Part shown: positions 28,262 through 36,949 of the stretch, in pieces
Position numbering within the stretch: the first letter of the stretch is position 1
How the letters are laid out: each line of letters opens with the position of its first letter
Assembly: GCA_020848905.1 (NCBI GenBank)
Contig: JADLHG010000056.1
Location: forward strand, 124,001-188,000
DNA from: Deltaproteobacteria bacterium
GTDB lineage: Bacteria > Myxococcota_A > Polyangia > GCA-2747355 > JADLHG01
Direction: 5' to 3'
DNA length: 64,000 nucleotides
Notes under the pieces: generated by a model
Seen by the model: the letters and a program-made list of their open reading frames with translations, nothing else
What the model was told of the DNA's origin: nothing
Databases searched by the model: none
Program-made: the position numbers and the translations under genes

Positions 28262-29146
28262 ATGGTGATGCCGCGCAGGGTTCGAGATGTCCTCCTTTGC
28301 GTGACGCTGCTCGCCGTTCCGGTGCTCTTCCTGCAGGCCAATCTGAAGTCGCCGACCGACGTGAACGCGGTGGACCGGCTCGTGCTGCGGCTCTCGGCCC
28401 CGATCCAGGCGGCGGTGAGCGGGGCGGTGGGGGGGATCCAGCGCGGGTGGCGCCGCTACGTTTATCTCGTGGACCTGCAGGCGCAGAACGAGCGGCTGGC
28501 GCGAGATCTCACGCGATTGCGGCTCGAGCTGCAGGAAGCGCAGCGCAACGCGTCGCAGCTCGGGCGCTACGAGCGCATGCTCGCCTTTCGCGCGCAGCAC
28601 GGCATCGAAACCGTCGGAGCGCGCGTCATCGGCCGGCAATCGTCGCCGTTCGCGCGGGCGCTCCGGTTGCGGCTGGATCGCGGCGCGCCGCAGCTGCGGT
28701 CCGGGCTCCCCGTGGTAACGGCCGACGGGGTCGTGGGGCGCGTGGGCAAGGTCTACGGTCCTTACTCGGAGGTGAGTCTCACCGTGGACCCGCGGAGCGC
28801 GATCGACGTGGTGATCCAGCGCACCGGCAGCCGAGGGATGCTGCGCGGCACCGACGGTGGCAGCGGTTATCGCTGCCGCATGGACTACCTGCTGCGCAAA
28901 GAGGAGGTGCGCGTGGGGGACCTGGTCGTGACGAGCGGCGTGGCGGGCGGGTTCCCGCGCGGGCTCCCCGTGGGTCGCATCTCCCGGGTGACCCAGCGGA
29001 CCTACGGGCTCTACCAGGAGGTGGAGGTGACGCCGATGGTGGACTTCTCGAGCCTCGAGGACGTGCTGATCATCCTGGCGCCGCCCCCGCCCCCCGTCGC
29101 GCGGGCGGGCGGCGAAGCCGAGCCAGCCTCGGGCCTCCTGCCGTGA
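28262..29146 (+). CDS. mreC: Rod-shape-determining protein MreC
   Basis: A 294-residue inner-membrane protein with one N-terminal helix (VLLCVTLLAVPVLFLQA), a coiled coil (about 75-110, LQAQNERLARDLTRLRLELQEAQ) and the periplasmic beta-barrel domain. Signature segments are GLPVVTADGVVGRV, SEVSLTVDPRSAIDVV, GDLVVTSGVAGGFPRGLPVG and YQEVEVTPMVDFSSLEDV. MreC links MreB to PBP2. It ends in a short Pro-rich tail. The start may be the ATG at 28262 or 28268. It lies 65 bp after mreB and 22 bp before mreD. Confidence 0.95.
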   Translation: MVMPRRVRDVLLCVTLLAVPVLFLQANLKSPTDVNAVDRLVLRLSAPIQAAVSGAVGGIQRGWRRYVYLVDLQAQNERLARDLTRLRLELQEAQRNASQLGRYERMLAFRAQHGIETVGARVIGRQSSPFARALRLRLDRGAPQLRSGLPVVTADGVVGRVGKVYGPYSEVSLTVDPRSAIDVVIQRTGSRGMLRGTDGGSGYRCRMDYLLRKEEVRVGDLVVTSGVAGGFPRGLPVGRISRVTQRTYGLYQEVEVTPMVDFSSLEDVLIILAPPPPPVARAGGEAEPASGLLP

Positions 29147-29168
29147 CCGTGGCAGCGCGAGCCTCAGC

Positions 29169-29738
29169 ATGAGTCGCCTCGTCTTCTACGCGCTGCTCAG
29201 CTTCCTCGCGCTCACGGCGCTGACGCCCATCTATCGCCTGTTCGGACTCGAGTCGGTGCAGGTGGACGTGCCGCTGCTGGTGGTCCTGCACCTGGCCTTC
29301 GTGGACCGACGGGGCGCGGGCCAGATGGCGCAGGGGACGCTCGGACGCTTCGGCGGGCGCCTGGATGGGGCGAGCGTGCTGTGCGTACTTCTCCTCGGAT
29401 ACCTCACGGACCTGCTTGGCGGCGGCATGAAGGGGATCCACCTCTTCTCGCTCGCCCTGGTCTATCTCGCCGGATGCATGCTGGCCCGCCAGGTGTACGT
29501 GGCCGGTGCGCTCTCGGCGGCCGTGATCGCGGCCTTCGCGTCGGTGGCGTCGTCGCTGACGGCGCTCGTCGTGCGTTGGGCCACCGGGGTCCCGCCGAGC
29601 CTCGGCGTCCTGACGGTCGTCCTCGGGCAAGCGGCGCTCACGGCGGTCTTCGCGCCGCCCCTGCTCAGGCTGCTCGCGTTCGGCGAGCAGCGGCTGAGCC
29701 GCAAGTCGGTGGAGCGGAGCACGCTCCAGCCGAGCTAG
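29169..29738 (+). CDS. mreD: Rod-shape-determining protein MreD
   Basis: A 189-residue integral membrane protein of low sequence conservation, assigned mostly by position between mreC and mrdA and by topology: about five or six hydrophobic helices, a central GYLTDLLGGGMKGIHLFSLALVYLAG segment (DxxxGxxxGxxxF is typical of MreD) and a basic C-terminus. It joins MreC and the PBP2-RodA pair in the elongasome. It carries an extra soluble loop (DRRGAGQMAQGTLGRFGGRLDG) between helices 2 and 3. Confidence 0.85.
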   Translation: MSRLVFYALLSFLALTALTPIYRLFGLESVQVDVPLLVVLHLAFVDRRGAGQMAQGTLGRFGGRLDGASVLCVLLLGYLTDLLGGGMKGIHLFSLALVYLAGCMLARQVYVAGALSAAVIAAFASVASSLTALVVRWATGVPPSLGVLTVVLGQAALTAVFAPPLLRLLAFGEQRLSRKSVERSTLQPS

Positions 29739-29755
29739 TCGCGGAGTAGCCTGGC

Positions 29756-31633
29756 ATGATCCCACACGGCGAAATCCCCGAGTTCCGACAGCGCTACCGC
29801 TATCTGGTGGCGCTGGTGGGGGTGAGCTTCGCCATCCTGGTGGGGCGCCTCTGGCAGCTCCAGATCATCGACGGGGATCACTACCGGCGGCAGACCGAGG
29901 ACAACTTCGTCCAGGAGACGCGCATTCCGACGGTTCGTGGCCTCATCCTGGACCGCAAGGGTCGCTCGCTGGTGGCCAACCGCCCCTCCTACGACGTCTA
30001 CGTCACGCCCCGCTTCGCCACCGAGGCCAGCCTGGACCGCCTGATCCAGGAGCTGTCGCTCAACCCGGACGCGGCCGAGCTCCTCAAGCGACGCGTGCTG
30101 CAGGTCCGTGGCGTGGCGCGCTTCAACCCGAGGCTCGCCGTGCGGGACATCAGCCGGGACCAGCTCGCGCGCATCGAGACCAACCGGACCGCACTGGCGG
30201 GGGTGAGCGTCGAAGCCGTCGCCCATCGAAGCTACGCGCACGGGAATCTCGCCGCGCACGTGGTCGGCTACATGAACGAGGTCTCGCCACCGGAGCTGAA
30301 AAAGGACCGCGGCAAGACCTACCGTCCCGGCGACCTCGTCGGGCGGTTCGGGGTGGAGAGGATGTACGAGAACCACCTGCGCGGGGTCCCCGGACGCGAG
30401 CGCATCGTGGTGGACGCCAAGGGGATCCGAAAGGGGAGCGACGTCGCGGTGGACCTCCTCAAGGGAGAGCGCCGCGTGGAGCCCCAGCCCGGCCACAACA
30501 TCGTGCTCACCATCGACGTGGAGCTGCAGCGGCTCGTGGAGCGCGCGCTCAATCAGTTCCCCGCCGGGGCGGCCGTGGTGCTCGAGGCCCAGACGGGCCG
30601 CGTGCTGGCGAGCGCCTCGCGCCCGGCCTTCGAGCCGAACCTCCTGACGGGGCGCCTCACCCCCGAGGAGGGGCGCCGGCTGATCAACGACCCCCATCGT
30701 CCGCTCATCGACAAGGTGGTGCAGGAGAACTACTTCCCGGGGTCTACCTACAAGGTCATCCCGGCGATCGCCGGGGTGGAGGAGAAGCTCATCACCTGGG
30801 ACGACACCGTCCTGTGCAAGGGGTGGCACAGCTTCGGTCGGCGCAGCTTCCGCTGCGCGCACGTGCACAAAAAGGTCGATCTGCACGAGGCGATCGCGAG
30901 GTCGTGCAACGTCTACTTCTACACGCTCGCGGAGCAGGTCGGCATGGACGCGCTGGCTCGCTACGCGCGTCTCTTCGGCCTGGGAGCAGCCACCGGACTC
31001 GGCCTGAACGACGAGGTCGCGGGGCACATCCCGAGCAAGGCGTGGTACGCGGCCCAGAAGATCCCCTTTCGGCTCGGGTTCACGTTGAACGCGGGCATCG
31101 GGCAGGGGAACACCAAGGTGACGCCGATCCAGATCGCCACGCTCTACGCCGCCATCGCCAACGGCGGGACCCTGTACCTGCCACAGATCGTCGAGCGGAT
31201 CGAAGACGGCAAGGGACTGGTCGTCCAGTCCTTCGCGCCGCGGGTGCGTCGCGTCGTTCCCGTCGCGGCGGCGACGCTCTCGCGGGTGCGAGCTGCCCTG
31301 CGCGGAGTGGTCGAGGACCCGGAAGGGACGGCGCGCGAGTCCCGGCTCGAGGAGGTGGCGGTGGCCGGGAAGACCGGGACGGCGCAGGTCACGCGGCGCT
31401 CCAACCAGGGCAAGACCATCTGGCTGGCGGACCATAGCTGGTTCGCCGCCTTCGCCCCCGCGGAGAAGCCGGAGATCGCCCTCGCGGTGCTGATCGAGCA
31501 CGGCGGCAAGGCCGCCAAGGTGGCCGCGCCGGTGGCGATGGAGATCATTCGCGGGTACTTCAAGTACGTGGCCCCGAGGGGCGCCGCCCGTGGGCCGCAA
31601 GCCAGCTTGCCTGCGCCCGAGTCGGCCCCATGA
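29756..31633 (+). CDS. mrdA: Penicillin-binding protein 2 (elongation transpeptidase)
   Basis: Peptidoglycan DD-transpeptidase that crosslinks glycan made by RodA; 625 residues. N-terminal membrane anchor (about 16-35, YLVALVGVSFAILVGRLWQLQ), the pedestal/dimerisation region with RIPTVRGLILDRKGRSLVANR and GDLVGRFGVER, then the transpeptidase domain with catalytic Ser330 (STYK), Ser383-Cys-Asn385 (SxN motif) and Lys539-Thr-Gly (KTGTAQ). All three active-site motifs are intact, so it should be active and beta-lactam-sensitive in principle. The stop overlaps the rodA start by four bases (ATGA). Confidence 0.97.
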   Translation: MIPHGEIPEFRQRYRYLVALVGVSFAILVGRLWQLQIIDGDHYRRQTEDNFVQETRIPTVRGLILDRKGRSLVANRPSYDVYVTPRFATEASLDRLIQELSLNPDAAELLKRRVLQVRGVARFNPRLAVRDISRDQLARIETNRTALAGVSVEAVAHRSYAHGNLAAHVVGYMNEVSPPELKKDRGKTYRPGDLVGRFGVERMYENHLRGVPGRERIVVDAKGIRKGSDVAVDLLKGERRVEPQPGHNIVLTIDVELQRLVERALNQFPAGAAVVLEAQTGRVLASASRPAFEPNLLTGRLTPEEGRRLINDPHRPLIDKVVQENYFPGSTYKVIPAIAGVEEKLITWDDTVLCKGWHSFGRRSFRCAHVHKKVDLHEAIARSCNVYFYTLAEQVGMDALARYARLFGLGAATGLGLNDEVAGHIPSKAWYAAQKIPFRLGFTLNAGIGQGNTKVTPIQIATLYAAIANGGTLYLPQIVERIEDGKGLVVQSFAPRVRRVVPVAAATLSRVRAALRGVVEDPEGTARESRLEEVAVAGKTGTAQVTRRSNQGKTIWLADHSWFAAFAPAEKPEIALAVLIEHGGKAAKVAAPVAMEIIRGYFKYVAPRGAARGPQASLPAPESAP

Positions 31634-32724
31634 AGGCGCTCTCCAAGCTGCGGCAGCATTTCGACTGGCCGCTCTTCCTGGCCATCTGCGTGCTCTGCGC
31701 GGTGGGCGTGGTGAACCTCTACTCGGCGACCTCGTCCACGCAGCTCACCCTGGTGCGTCAGCAACTGACCTGGATCGGTGTGGCGCTCGGCGTCTTCACC
31801 GTCACGACCCTCTTCGACTACCGGTTGCTCACGGGGCTGGCGTACCCGCTCTACGGGATCGGTGTGCTCCTGCTCCTGCTGGTGCTCGTTGTGGGCAAGA
31901 GCGTCAACGAGTCGCAGCGCTGGATCTTCATCGGGGGGCTCGGCCTTCAGCCCTCCGAGATCATGAAGCCCATCATGATCGTCGTGCTCGCCAAGTACCT
32001 CGCCGACGACCCGGTGACCGAAGGGGGATGGGTCAAGCACGTGGCCATCCCGATCCTGCTCGTGGGCGCGCCCATGGTGCTCGTGCTGAAGCAGCCCGAC
32101 CTCGGTACGGCGATGATCATCTTCCTCATCTTCTTGTCCGTGCTCACGCTCATCAAGCTGAAGCTGCGCGCGATCCTTCTCCTCATGGCGGTGGCGCTCG
32201 TCTCCGCTCCGCTGGCCTGGCACTACCTCCTCAAGGGGTATCAGAAGCAGCGCATCTACACCTTCCTCAACCCGGAGCTCGATCCCGTCGGGGCCGGATG
32301 GCAGTCCCGGCAATCGGTCTTCGCCGTGGGGTCGGGCGGCTTCGTCGGCAAGGGCTACATGCAGGGGACGCAGAACCAGTTTCACTTCCTCCCCGAGCGG
32401 TGGACCGACTTCCCGTTCGCGGTCTGGGCGGAGGAGTGGGGATTCCTCGGGAGCGTGCTGCTCCTCGGGATCTACGTCTTCCTCGTCCTCTGGGCGGTGA
32501 AGATCGCGACCCAGGCGCGGGACCGCTTCGGTGCGGTCCTCTGCGTCGGAGTGGCCGCGCTCTACTTCTGGCACGTCGTGATCAGCGTGGGGATGGTGAT
32601 CGGCATCGTGCCCGTGGTGGGAGTGACGCTGCCCTTCGTGAGCTACGGCGGGTCGTCGCTCGTCACGATGTTCTGCGCCACGGGGCTCTTGATGAACGTC
32701 GCCGTGCGGAAATCGTCGTTCTAG
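31630..32724 (+). CDS. rodA: Peptidoglycan glycosyltransferase RodA
   Basis: SEDS-family lipid II polymerase, 364 residues with about ten membrane helices. Family features: SQRWIFIGGLGLQPSEIMKP, KQPDLGTAMII, a large periplasmic loop with NPELDPVGAGWQSRQS, and the C-terminal PFVSYGGSSLV signature. It works as a complex with the mrdA product. The ATG overlaps the mrdA stop, so the two are translationally coupled at 1:1. It is last in the rod operon and meets trxA tail to tail with 9 bp between stops. Confidence 0.97.
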   Translation: MKALSKLRQHFDWPLFLAICVLCAVGVVNLYSATSSTQLTLVRQQLTWIGVALGVFTVTTLFDYRLLTGLAYPLYGIGVLLLLLVLVVGKSVNESQRWIFIGGLGLQPSEIMKPIMIVVLAKYLADDPVTEGGWVKHVAIPILLVGAPMVLVLKQPDLGTAMIIFLIFLSVLTLIKLKLRAILLLMAVALVSAPLAWHYLLKGYQKQRIYTFLNPELDPVGAGWQSRQSVFAVGSGGFVGKGYMQGTQNQFHFLPERWTDFPFAVWAEEWGFLGSVLLLGIYVFLVLWAVKIATQARDRFGAVLCVGVAALYFWHVVISVGMVIGIVPVVGVTLPFVSYGGSSLVTMFCATGLLMNVAVRKSSF

Positions 32725-32739
32725 AGGGAGCCCCTAGAA
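32719..32739. terminator. Possible bidirectional hairpin between rodA and trxA
   Basis: TTCTAG and CTAGAA arms enclose GGG/CCC, so a stem of six plus about three pairs spans both converging stop codons. No T-tract follows on either strand, so it would be an atypical terminator. Weak evidence. Confidence 0.3.
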
Positions 32740-33066
32740 CCCCTTGCCGAGGAGGTCCACGATGCGAGCCCGGGGATGGGCGCCGATGAGCTGGCCGAGC
32801 ACCTGTCCGCCCTTGAAGAGCAGCAGGGTCGGAATGCTGCGCACCTGGTACCTGGTCGGGACCTGGGGGTTGTGATCGATGTCCACCGTGCCGACGCGCA
32901 GCTTCCCCGTGTATTCGGTCGCCAGCTCCTCGACGAGCGAGTGGATCGCCTTGCAGGGGCCGCACCACTCCGCCGAGAGGTTGAGGAGAAATGGCGTGGA
33001 AGATTCGAGGACTTCCTTTTGGAAGTTTCCGTCTGTGATCTCGATGACGTTTCGTCCGCCGGCCAT
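32734..33066 (-). CDS. trxA: Thioredoxin
   Basis: Small cytoplasmic dithiol reductase, 110 residues. Active site Trp34-Cys-Gly-Pro-Cys38-Lys, followed by DIDHNPQVPTRYQVRSIPTLLLFKGG with the cis-proline in SIPT and the C-terminal helix. One small deviation: the residues before the active site read LSAEWCGPCK rather than the common FWAEWCGPCK, so the conserved buried Trp is Ser. The ATG at 33066 has GGAG six bases upstream; the frame is open further up but without thioredoxin sequence. It is convergent with rodA and divergent from the haem operon. Confidence 0.95.
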   Translation of the reverse strand: MAGGRNVIEITDGNFQKEVLESSTPFLLNLSAEWCGPCKAIHSLVEELATEYTGKLRVGTVDIDHNPQVPTRYQVRSIPTLLLFKGGQVLGQLIGAHPRARIVDLLGKGF

Positions 33067-33098
33067 CGGGAGCTCCTTCGATTCGGATCGCCTGAGCA

Positions 33099-33127
33099 TG
33101 GATAGCGGGTCTCGGGGCAAAGATCAA
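33099..33127 (-). promoter_or_regulatory. Predicted promoter for trxA
   Basis: On the minus strand TTGATC (33127-33122), 17-bp spacer, TATCCA (33104-33099), about 30 bases upstream of the trxA ATG. Confidence 0.45.
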
Positions 33128-33162
33128 TGGACGGTCGTCGACCCGCGGCAAGCGTGCGCGTA

Positions 33163-33191
33163 TTGCACCTTCTTCGACGGCTTCGTACACT
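33163..33191 (+). promoter_or_regulatory. Predicted promoter of the hemX-hemA-hemC operon
   Basis: TTGCAC (33163-33168), 17-bp spacer, TACACT (33186-33191). Initiation near 33198 gives a short leader ending in AAAGGAGCGCGC before the ATG at 33215. Confidence 0.55.
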
Positions 33192-33214
33192 CTGTCGCCC
33201 GCAAAGGAGCGCGC

Positions 33215-33508
33215 ATGACGCGACTTTTCGTCTCCCAGGAGCGGCTCGACGCGTGGGTGCTGGAGGGACAGGCCGAGCTCGAGGGAGCTCGCCTGACGGT
33301 GGAGGAGCGCTACGTACTGGAAATCTGCCCCGCAGTGCGCTTCTTGCGTGTTGCGGGAGGTGGGGCCGATCCGCATCAGCTCCTCGGGCGAGTGAAGACC
33401 GAGGCGCAGCTCCGGCAGATGCTGGCCGAGCACTACATGGATTCGGTTCTGGTGGGAGAGATCGGGTACGAGGTCCAACAGGGGTTCGTGGGCGAGTCCA
33501 TGGCGTAG
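33215..33508 (+). CDS. Small protein of unknown function heading the haem operon
   Basis: A 97-residue soluble protein with a strong ribosome binding site (AAAGGAG). It starts MTRLFVSQERLDAWVLEG and contains LTVEERYVLEICPAVRFLRV and HYMDSVLVGEIGYEVQQGF; no cysteine motif, signal or membrane segment. I do not recognise it. The stop is 3 bp before the HemX/CcsA-like start and it shares the promoter, so it is part of the tetrapyrrole operon. A regulatory or assembly role near HemA would fit the position, but that is inference. Confidence 0.8.
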   Translation: MTRLFVSQERLDAWVLEGQAELEGARLTVEERYVLEICPAVRFLRVAGGGADPHQLLGRVKTEAQLRQMLAEHYMDSVLVGEIGYEVQQGFVGESMA

Positions 33509-33511
33509 CGT

Positions 33512-34306
33512 ATGGGTCTCTTCTACTATCTCACGGCGGCGCTCTACGCCCTGGCGGTCTGCGGGTTCCTCGCATCGCTTTCGATCTCGCACGACCGGCT
33601 GGTCGTCGCGGCGCGCATCGCGCTCGGGGCAGCCGCCCTCTCGCACTTCGTCACCATCGGCAATCACTGCATCGTCGGCCGCCACCCGCTTCTCGACACG
33701 AGCGGGGTGATCAGCCTCACTGCCTGGCTCCTCGCGCTCGGTTACCTCGTCGCGGCCTTCAAATGGCGTCTCGCGGTGGGGGGGGCGCTCGTGGCGCCGC
33801 TCAGCCTCGGGCTTCTCCTGGTGAGTGGGCTGACCTACCATTCGGGCGTCCTGGAGGTTCAGACGGTGGCGAAGACGCTCGGCAAGGTCCACCTCACCCT
33901 GGTCTCCGTCGGAGTGGCGGCCTTCGCGCTCGCGGCCACGGCCTCCGTGCTCTACCTGCTCCAGGACTCGGCGCTCAAGAGCCGACGCCTCGGCACCATC
34001 TTCCGGCGTATGCCGCCGTTGAACACGCTGGACTCGCTCGGCCGCGGCCTCACACTCGTAGGCTTTCCGACCTTCACGCTCGCGGTGTTGACCGGGTTCC
34101 TCTGGATGGCGCAGCTCCCCCGGCGCGGCGGACTTCGCGCCGAGTACGCCATCTCGGGGATCATATGGCTCATCTTCGCGTCACTCATCGTGGCCCGACT
34201 CACGGTGGGGCTGCGGGGCCGGCGGGCTGCGCTCCTGACGGTGATCGGTTTCGCGGCAACGGGCGCCGTGCTCCTCCTCTACGCGGGTCGGAGGGCCATC
34301 GGCTGA
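33512..34306 (+). CDS. HemX/CcsA-like integral membrane protein
   Basis: 264 residues, about eight membrane helices, of the cytochrome c assembly CcsA/HemX family. Conserved histidines lie in ALSHFVTIGNH and GKVHLTLVSVG, which in CcsA proteins bind haem; the tryptophan-rich WWD loop of full CcsA is not evident, which favours HemX. HemX upstream of hemA is known in Bacillus and in many deltaproteobacteria, where it is thought to affect the level of glutamyl-tRNA reductase. The stop TGA overlaps the hemA ATG by one base, so coupling is likely. Confidence 0.85.
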   Translation: MGLFYYLTAALYALAVCGFLASLSISHDRLVVAARIALGAAALSHFVTIGNHCIVGRHPLLDTSGVISLTAWLLALGYLVAAFKWRLAVGGALVAPLSLGLLLVSGLTYHSGVLEVQTVAKTLGKVHLTLVSVGVAAFALAATASVLYLLQDSALKSRRLGTIFRRMPPLNTLDSLGRGLTLVGFPTFTLAVLTGFLWMAQLPRRGGLRAEYAISGIIWLIFASLIVARLTVGLRGRRAALLTVIGFAATGAVLLLYAGRRAIG

Positions 34307-35661
34307 TGCGGTTCGTCGTCGTCGGCTGCAATCATCGCACGGCTCCGCTCGCGCTGCGGGAACGGCTGGCGGTGCCGAAGGACCGCATCCCAGCGGCGCT
34401 GGACGAGCTGCGGGCGCTCGACGCCCTGTCGGAGGCGCTGCTCGTCAGCACCTGCAACCGCGTGGAGGTCTACGGCATCGGCGAATCGCCGCACGCGGCG
34501 CGCGAGGGGGTCCAGGGATTCCTCGCGCAGGTGGCGGGGGTGGACCCGGCGGAGATCGAGAGCGCCCTCTATCACTACGAAGACAACGAGGCACTGACGC
34601 ACATCTTCCGCGTCACGGCGAGCCTCGACTCGATGGTGGTGGGCGAGGCGCAGGTGGCCGGCCAGGTGAAGGAGGCCTTCACGGCCGCCACCGAGGCGGG
34701 GCTCGCGGGGGCCCTGCTCGGGCGCTGCATGCAGCGCGCGTTTGCCGTGGCGAAGCGCGTGCGCACCGAAACGGGGGTGGCGCGACATCCGGCTTCCGTC
34801 AGCTCGGTGGCGGTGGACCTGGCAGATCGCGTTTTCGAGGACCTGGCGCGGGTCGCGGTGCTCGTGATCGGGGCCGGGGAGATGGCCGAGCTCGCGGTCA
34901 AGCACCTCAAGTCCCGCGGCGCGAGCAAGCTGCGGGTGTGCAACCGCAGCCTCGAGCGCGCCAAGACGCTGGCGATGGAGCTCGGCGGCGAGGCGGTTCC
35001 GTTCGACGGGCTGGCCGAGGCGCTGGTCTGGTCCGACGTGGTGGTCAGCTCGACGGGCAGCCCGCAGCCGATCATCCACCGCCCGCTGCTGGCCGAGGTG
35101 ATGCGCAAGCGCAAGCAGAGATCGCTCTTCTTGCTCGACATCGCTGTGCCGCGGGACATCTCCTCCGAGGCTGGGCAGCTCGCCAACGTGTATCTGTTCA
35201 CGGTGGACGACCTGGCCCAGATCGCCGAGGAAAATCTGAGCGCGCGTCGCACCGAGGCGGCCACGGCGGAACAGATCGTGGTATTCGAGGCGCTGCAGTT
35301 CAGGGAATGGCTGCGACGCCAGGAGGCGGTGCCGGTCATCAAGCAGCTCCGGCAGCGGTTCGTGGAGGTGGCGCGTCAGGAGGCGGAGCGGACGTTGCGG
35401 CTTCTGCACCTGTCGGGCGACGAACACCAGCACGCGCTGCAGGGTATGGCCGACGCGATCGTGAACAAGCTTCTGCACCAGCCGAGCGTGGAGCTCAAGC
35501 GCTTCGCCGCCGAGCCGAACGGGGTGGACCTCGCCGAGGCGACTCGGCGGCTGTTCGGCCTCGAGGGCGAGTCCGCTGGAGAGCGCCCCGCGAACCACGC
35601 ACCGGAGCTCTCCGAGCGGTCCGAGACCCCGGCGTTGCGAAAGGAAGGAGGCACCGGGTGA
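34306..35661 (+). CDS. hemA: Glutamyl-tRNA reductase HemA
   Basis: Reduces glutamyl-tRNA with NADPH to glutamate-1-semialdehyde, the first committed step of C5-pathway tetrapyrrole synthesis. 451 residues. N-terminal VGCNHRTAPLALRERL, catalytic Cys50 in STCNRVEVY, the SLDSMVVGEAQVAGQVKEA signature, NADPH-binding VLVIGAGEMAELAVKHL, LDIAVPRDI, and the C-terminal dimerisation helices. The last about 35 residues are a charged extension. The start overlaps the preceding stop (TGATG) and the end overlaps hemC by four bases. Confidence 0.97.
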   Translation: MRFVVVGCNHRTAPLALRERLAVPKDRIPAALDELRALDALSEALLVSTCNRVEVYGIGESPHAAREGVQGFLAQVAGVDPAEIESALYHYEDNEALTHIFRVTASLDSMVVGEAQVAGQVKEAFTAATEAGLAGALLGRCMQRAFAVAKRVRTETGVARHPASVSSVAVDLADRVFEDLARVAVLVIGAGEMAELAVKHLKSRGASKLRVCNRSLERAKTLAMELGGEAVPFDGLAEALVWSDVVVSSTGSPQPIIHRPLLAEVMRKRKQRSLFLLDIAVPRDISSEAGQLANVYLFTVDDLAQIAEENLSARRTEAATAEQIVVFEALQFREWLRRQEAVPVIKQLRQRFVEVARQEAERTLRLLHLSGDEHQHALQGMADAIVNKLLHQPSVELKRFAAEPNGVDLAEATRRLFGLEGESAGERPANHAPELSERSETPALRKEGGTG

Positions 35662-36593
35662 GACGTCTCGTGATCGGAACGCGCGGGAGCGCGCTCGCAC
35701 GCTGGCAGGCGGAGCACGTGGCCGCGAGGGTGCGCTCGCTTCCGTCGCGCCCCGAGGTGGAGCTGAAGATCATCCGTACGCAGGGAGACATCATCCTGGA
35801 TGTGCCCCTGGCGCAGGTTGGCGGCAAGGGCCTCTTCGTGAAGGAGATCGAAGAGGCGCTGCTGCGGCGCGAGGTGGACCTCGCCGTGCATTCGATGAAG
35901 GACGTGCCCGCCGAGCTGCCCGAGGGACTCGGACTGACGGCGATCCCCGAACGCGAGGATCCCCGGGACGCGGTCATCGGCGCGGAAGGCGGGCTTGCGG
36001 CCCTTCCGCAGGGGGCGTGTGTCGGGACCTCGAGCTTGCGTCGCCGGTGTCAGCTCCTTGCGCTCCGGCCGGATCTGGCCGTGGACAACCTGCGCGGCAA
36101 CGTAGACACGCGGCTGCGGAAGGTGGCCGACGGGCAATACGCGGCGATCATCCTGGCGGCGGCGGGGCTCACGCGACTCGGGTATCTGGACCGCGTGACG
36201 GAGTTCCTTCCGCTGGAGACGTGGCTGCCGGCGGTGGGGCAGGGGGCGCTGGGGATCGAGACCCGCTGCGAGGACGCCGAGCTCAACGGGTGGCTCGCGG
36301 CCCTGCATCACGAGCCGTCGGCCCGGTGCGTCCGCGCCGAACGCACCATGCTCGCCGCCCTCGAAGGGGGGTGCCAGGTGCCGATAGCCGGGTACGCCGA
36401 GGTCATGGGCGAGCGGTTGAAGCTGCGCGCGCTGGTCGGGCACCCGGAGGGGAGCCCCGTCTTTCACGCCGAGGCGGAGGGGCCGGCGGCCGACCCGGAG
36501 GCGCTCGGTAGCCGCGTGGCCGAGGAACTACTCGGTCGGGGGGCGCGGGCCGTGTTGGACGAAGTCTACGGCCGCGGCGTGCCGTCCGCCTGA
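35658..36593 (+). CDS. hemC: Porphobilinogen deaminase HemC
   Basis: Polymerises four porphobilinogens to hydroxymethylbilane in the cytoplasm; 311 residues. Motifs: IGTRGSALARWQA, KIIRTQGD, GGKGLFVKEIEEALL, DLAVHSMKDVP, GTSSLRRRCQL and NLRGNVDTRL. The cofactor-binding Cys239 lies in GGCQVPIAGYA. The GTG start overlaps the hemA stop (GTGA) and has GGAGG seven bases upstream. Uroporphyrinogen III synthase (hemD) does not follow and is not in the window. The last 28 bases overlap the convergent gene at 36566. Confidence 0.97.
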   Translation: MRRLVIGTRGSALARWQAEHVAARVRSLPSRPEVELKIIRTQGDIILDVPLAQVGGKGLFVKEIEEALLRREVDLAVHSMKDVPAELPEGLGLTAIPEREDPRDAVIGAEGGLAALPQGACVGTSSLRRRCQLLALRPDLAVDNLRGNVDTRLRKVADGQYAAIILAAAGLTRLGYLDRVTEFLPLETWLPAVGQGALGIETRCEDAELNGWLAALHHEPSARCVRAERTMLAALEGGCQVPIAGYAEVMGERLKLRALVGHPEGSPVFHAEAEGPAADPEALGSRVAEELLGRGARAVLDEVYGRGVPSA

Positions 36594-36826
36594 GGCCAGT
36601 CCTCCGGTCTCGGAATGCGTACCAGCCGCAGCTCTCGACCGAGCGCGCAGCGCAGGGCCTCGGCTTCCTCCTCTTGCCCGGCGGGCACGACCCACTCCAC
36701 CTCTGCGCGGCCCGGAAAGGACGTGACCTGCGCGAGCCCTTCGTACGACTCGACGACCGAGCGCACGTAGGCGATTTCCTGCGGCGCGAGCCGGAAGTAC
36801 CAGCGTTCCTCGTGGAGCGTTCCCAT
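36566..36826 (-). CDS. Small DUF4911-family protein
   Basis: An 86-residue protein whose pattern (RLAPQEIAYVRSVVESYEGLAQVTSFPGRAEVEWVVPAGQEEEAEALRCAL) matches from memory the DUF4911 family of short proteins in deltaproteobacteria, often encoded near haem or tRNA genes. It looks like a small alpha/beta fold, no membrane segment. Function unknown. It converges on hemC and overlaps it by 28 bases. A promoter with -10 TATCAT lies immediately upstream. Confidence 0.75.
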   Translation of the reverse strand: MGTLHEERWYFRLAPQEIAYVRSVVESYEGLAQVTSFPGRAEVEWVVPAGQEEEAEALRCALGRELRLVRIPRPEDWPQADGTPRP

Positions 36827-36834
36827 GAGGCGGC

Positions 36835-36864
36835 ATGATACGGATGCCCCCCGCTCCGCGACAA
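36835..36864 (-). promoter_or_regulatory. Predicted promoter for the DUF4911 gene
   Basis: On the minus strand TTGTCG (36864-36859), 18-bp spacer, TATCAT (36840-36835). The -10 ends nine bases from the ATG at 36826, so the message would be nearly leaderless. Confidence 0.45.
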
Positions 36865-36885
36865 GCTCGGATTGGGGCCCCTTTT

Positions 36886-36914
36886 TTGCCTCGCTGCAGC
36901 ACCCTTCCTATAAT
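36886..36914 (+). promoter_or_regulatory. Predicted strong promoter for CpoB-like/LysM genes
   Basis: TTGCCT (36886-36891), 17-bp spacer and a perfect TATAAT (36909-36914), the best -10 in the window, giving a leader of about 29 bases. It is divergent from, and within 22 bases of, the promoter of the DUF4911 gene. Confidence 0.65.
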
Positions 36915-36949
36915 CGGGGCGCCGCCTGGGTGTGCGGAGGTACCACGCG

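Noticed and set aside
33127-34305. Fusion of a long N-terminal region to HemA (844 codons)
   Set aside because: The upstream part is an out-of-frame shadow of the 97-residue protein and HemX genes; HemA starts normally at 34306.
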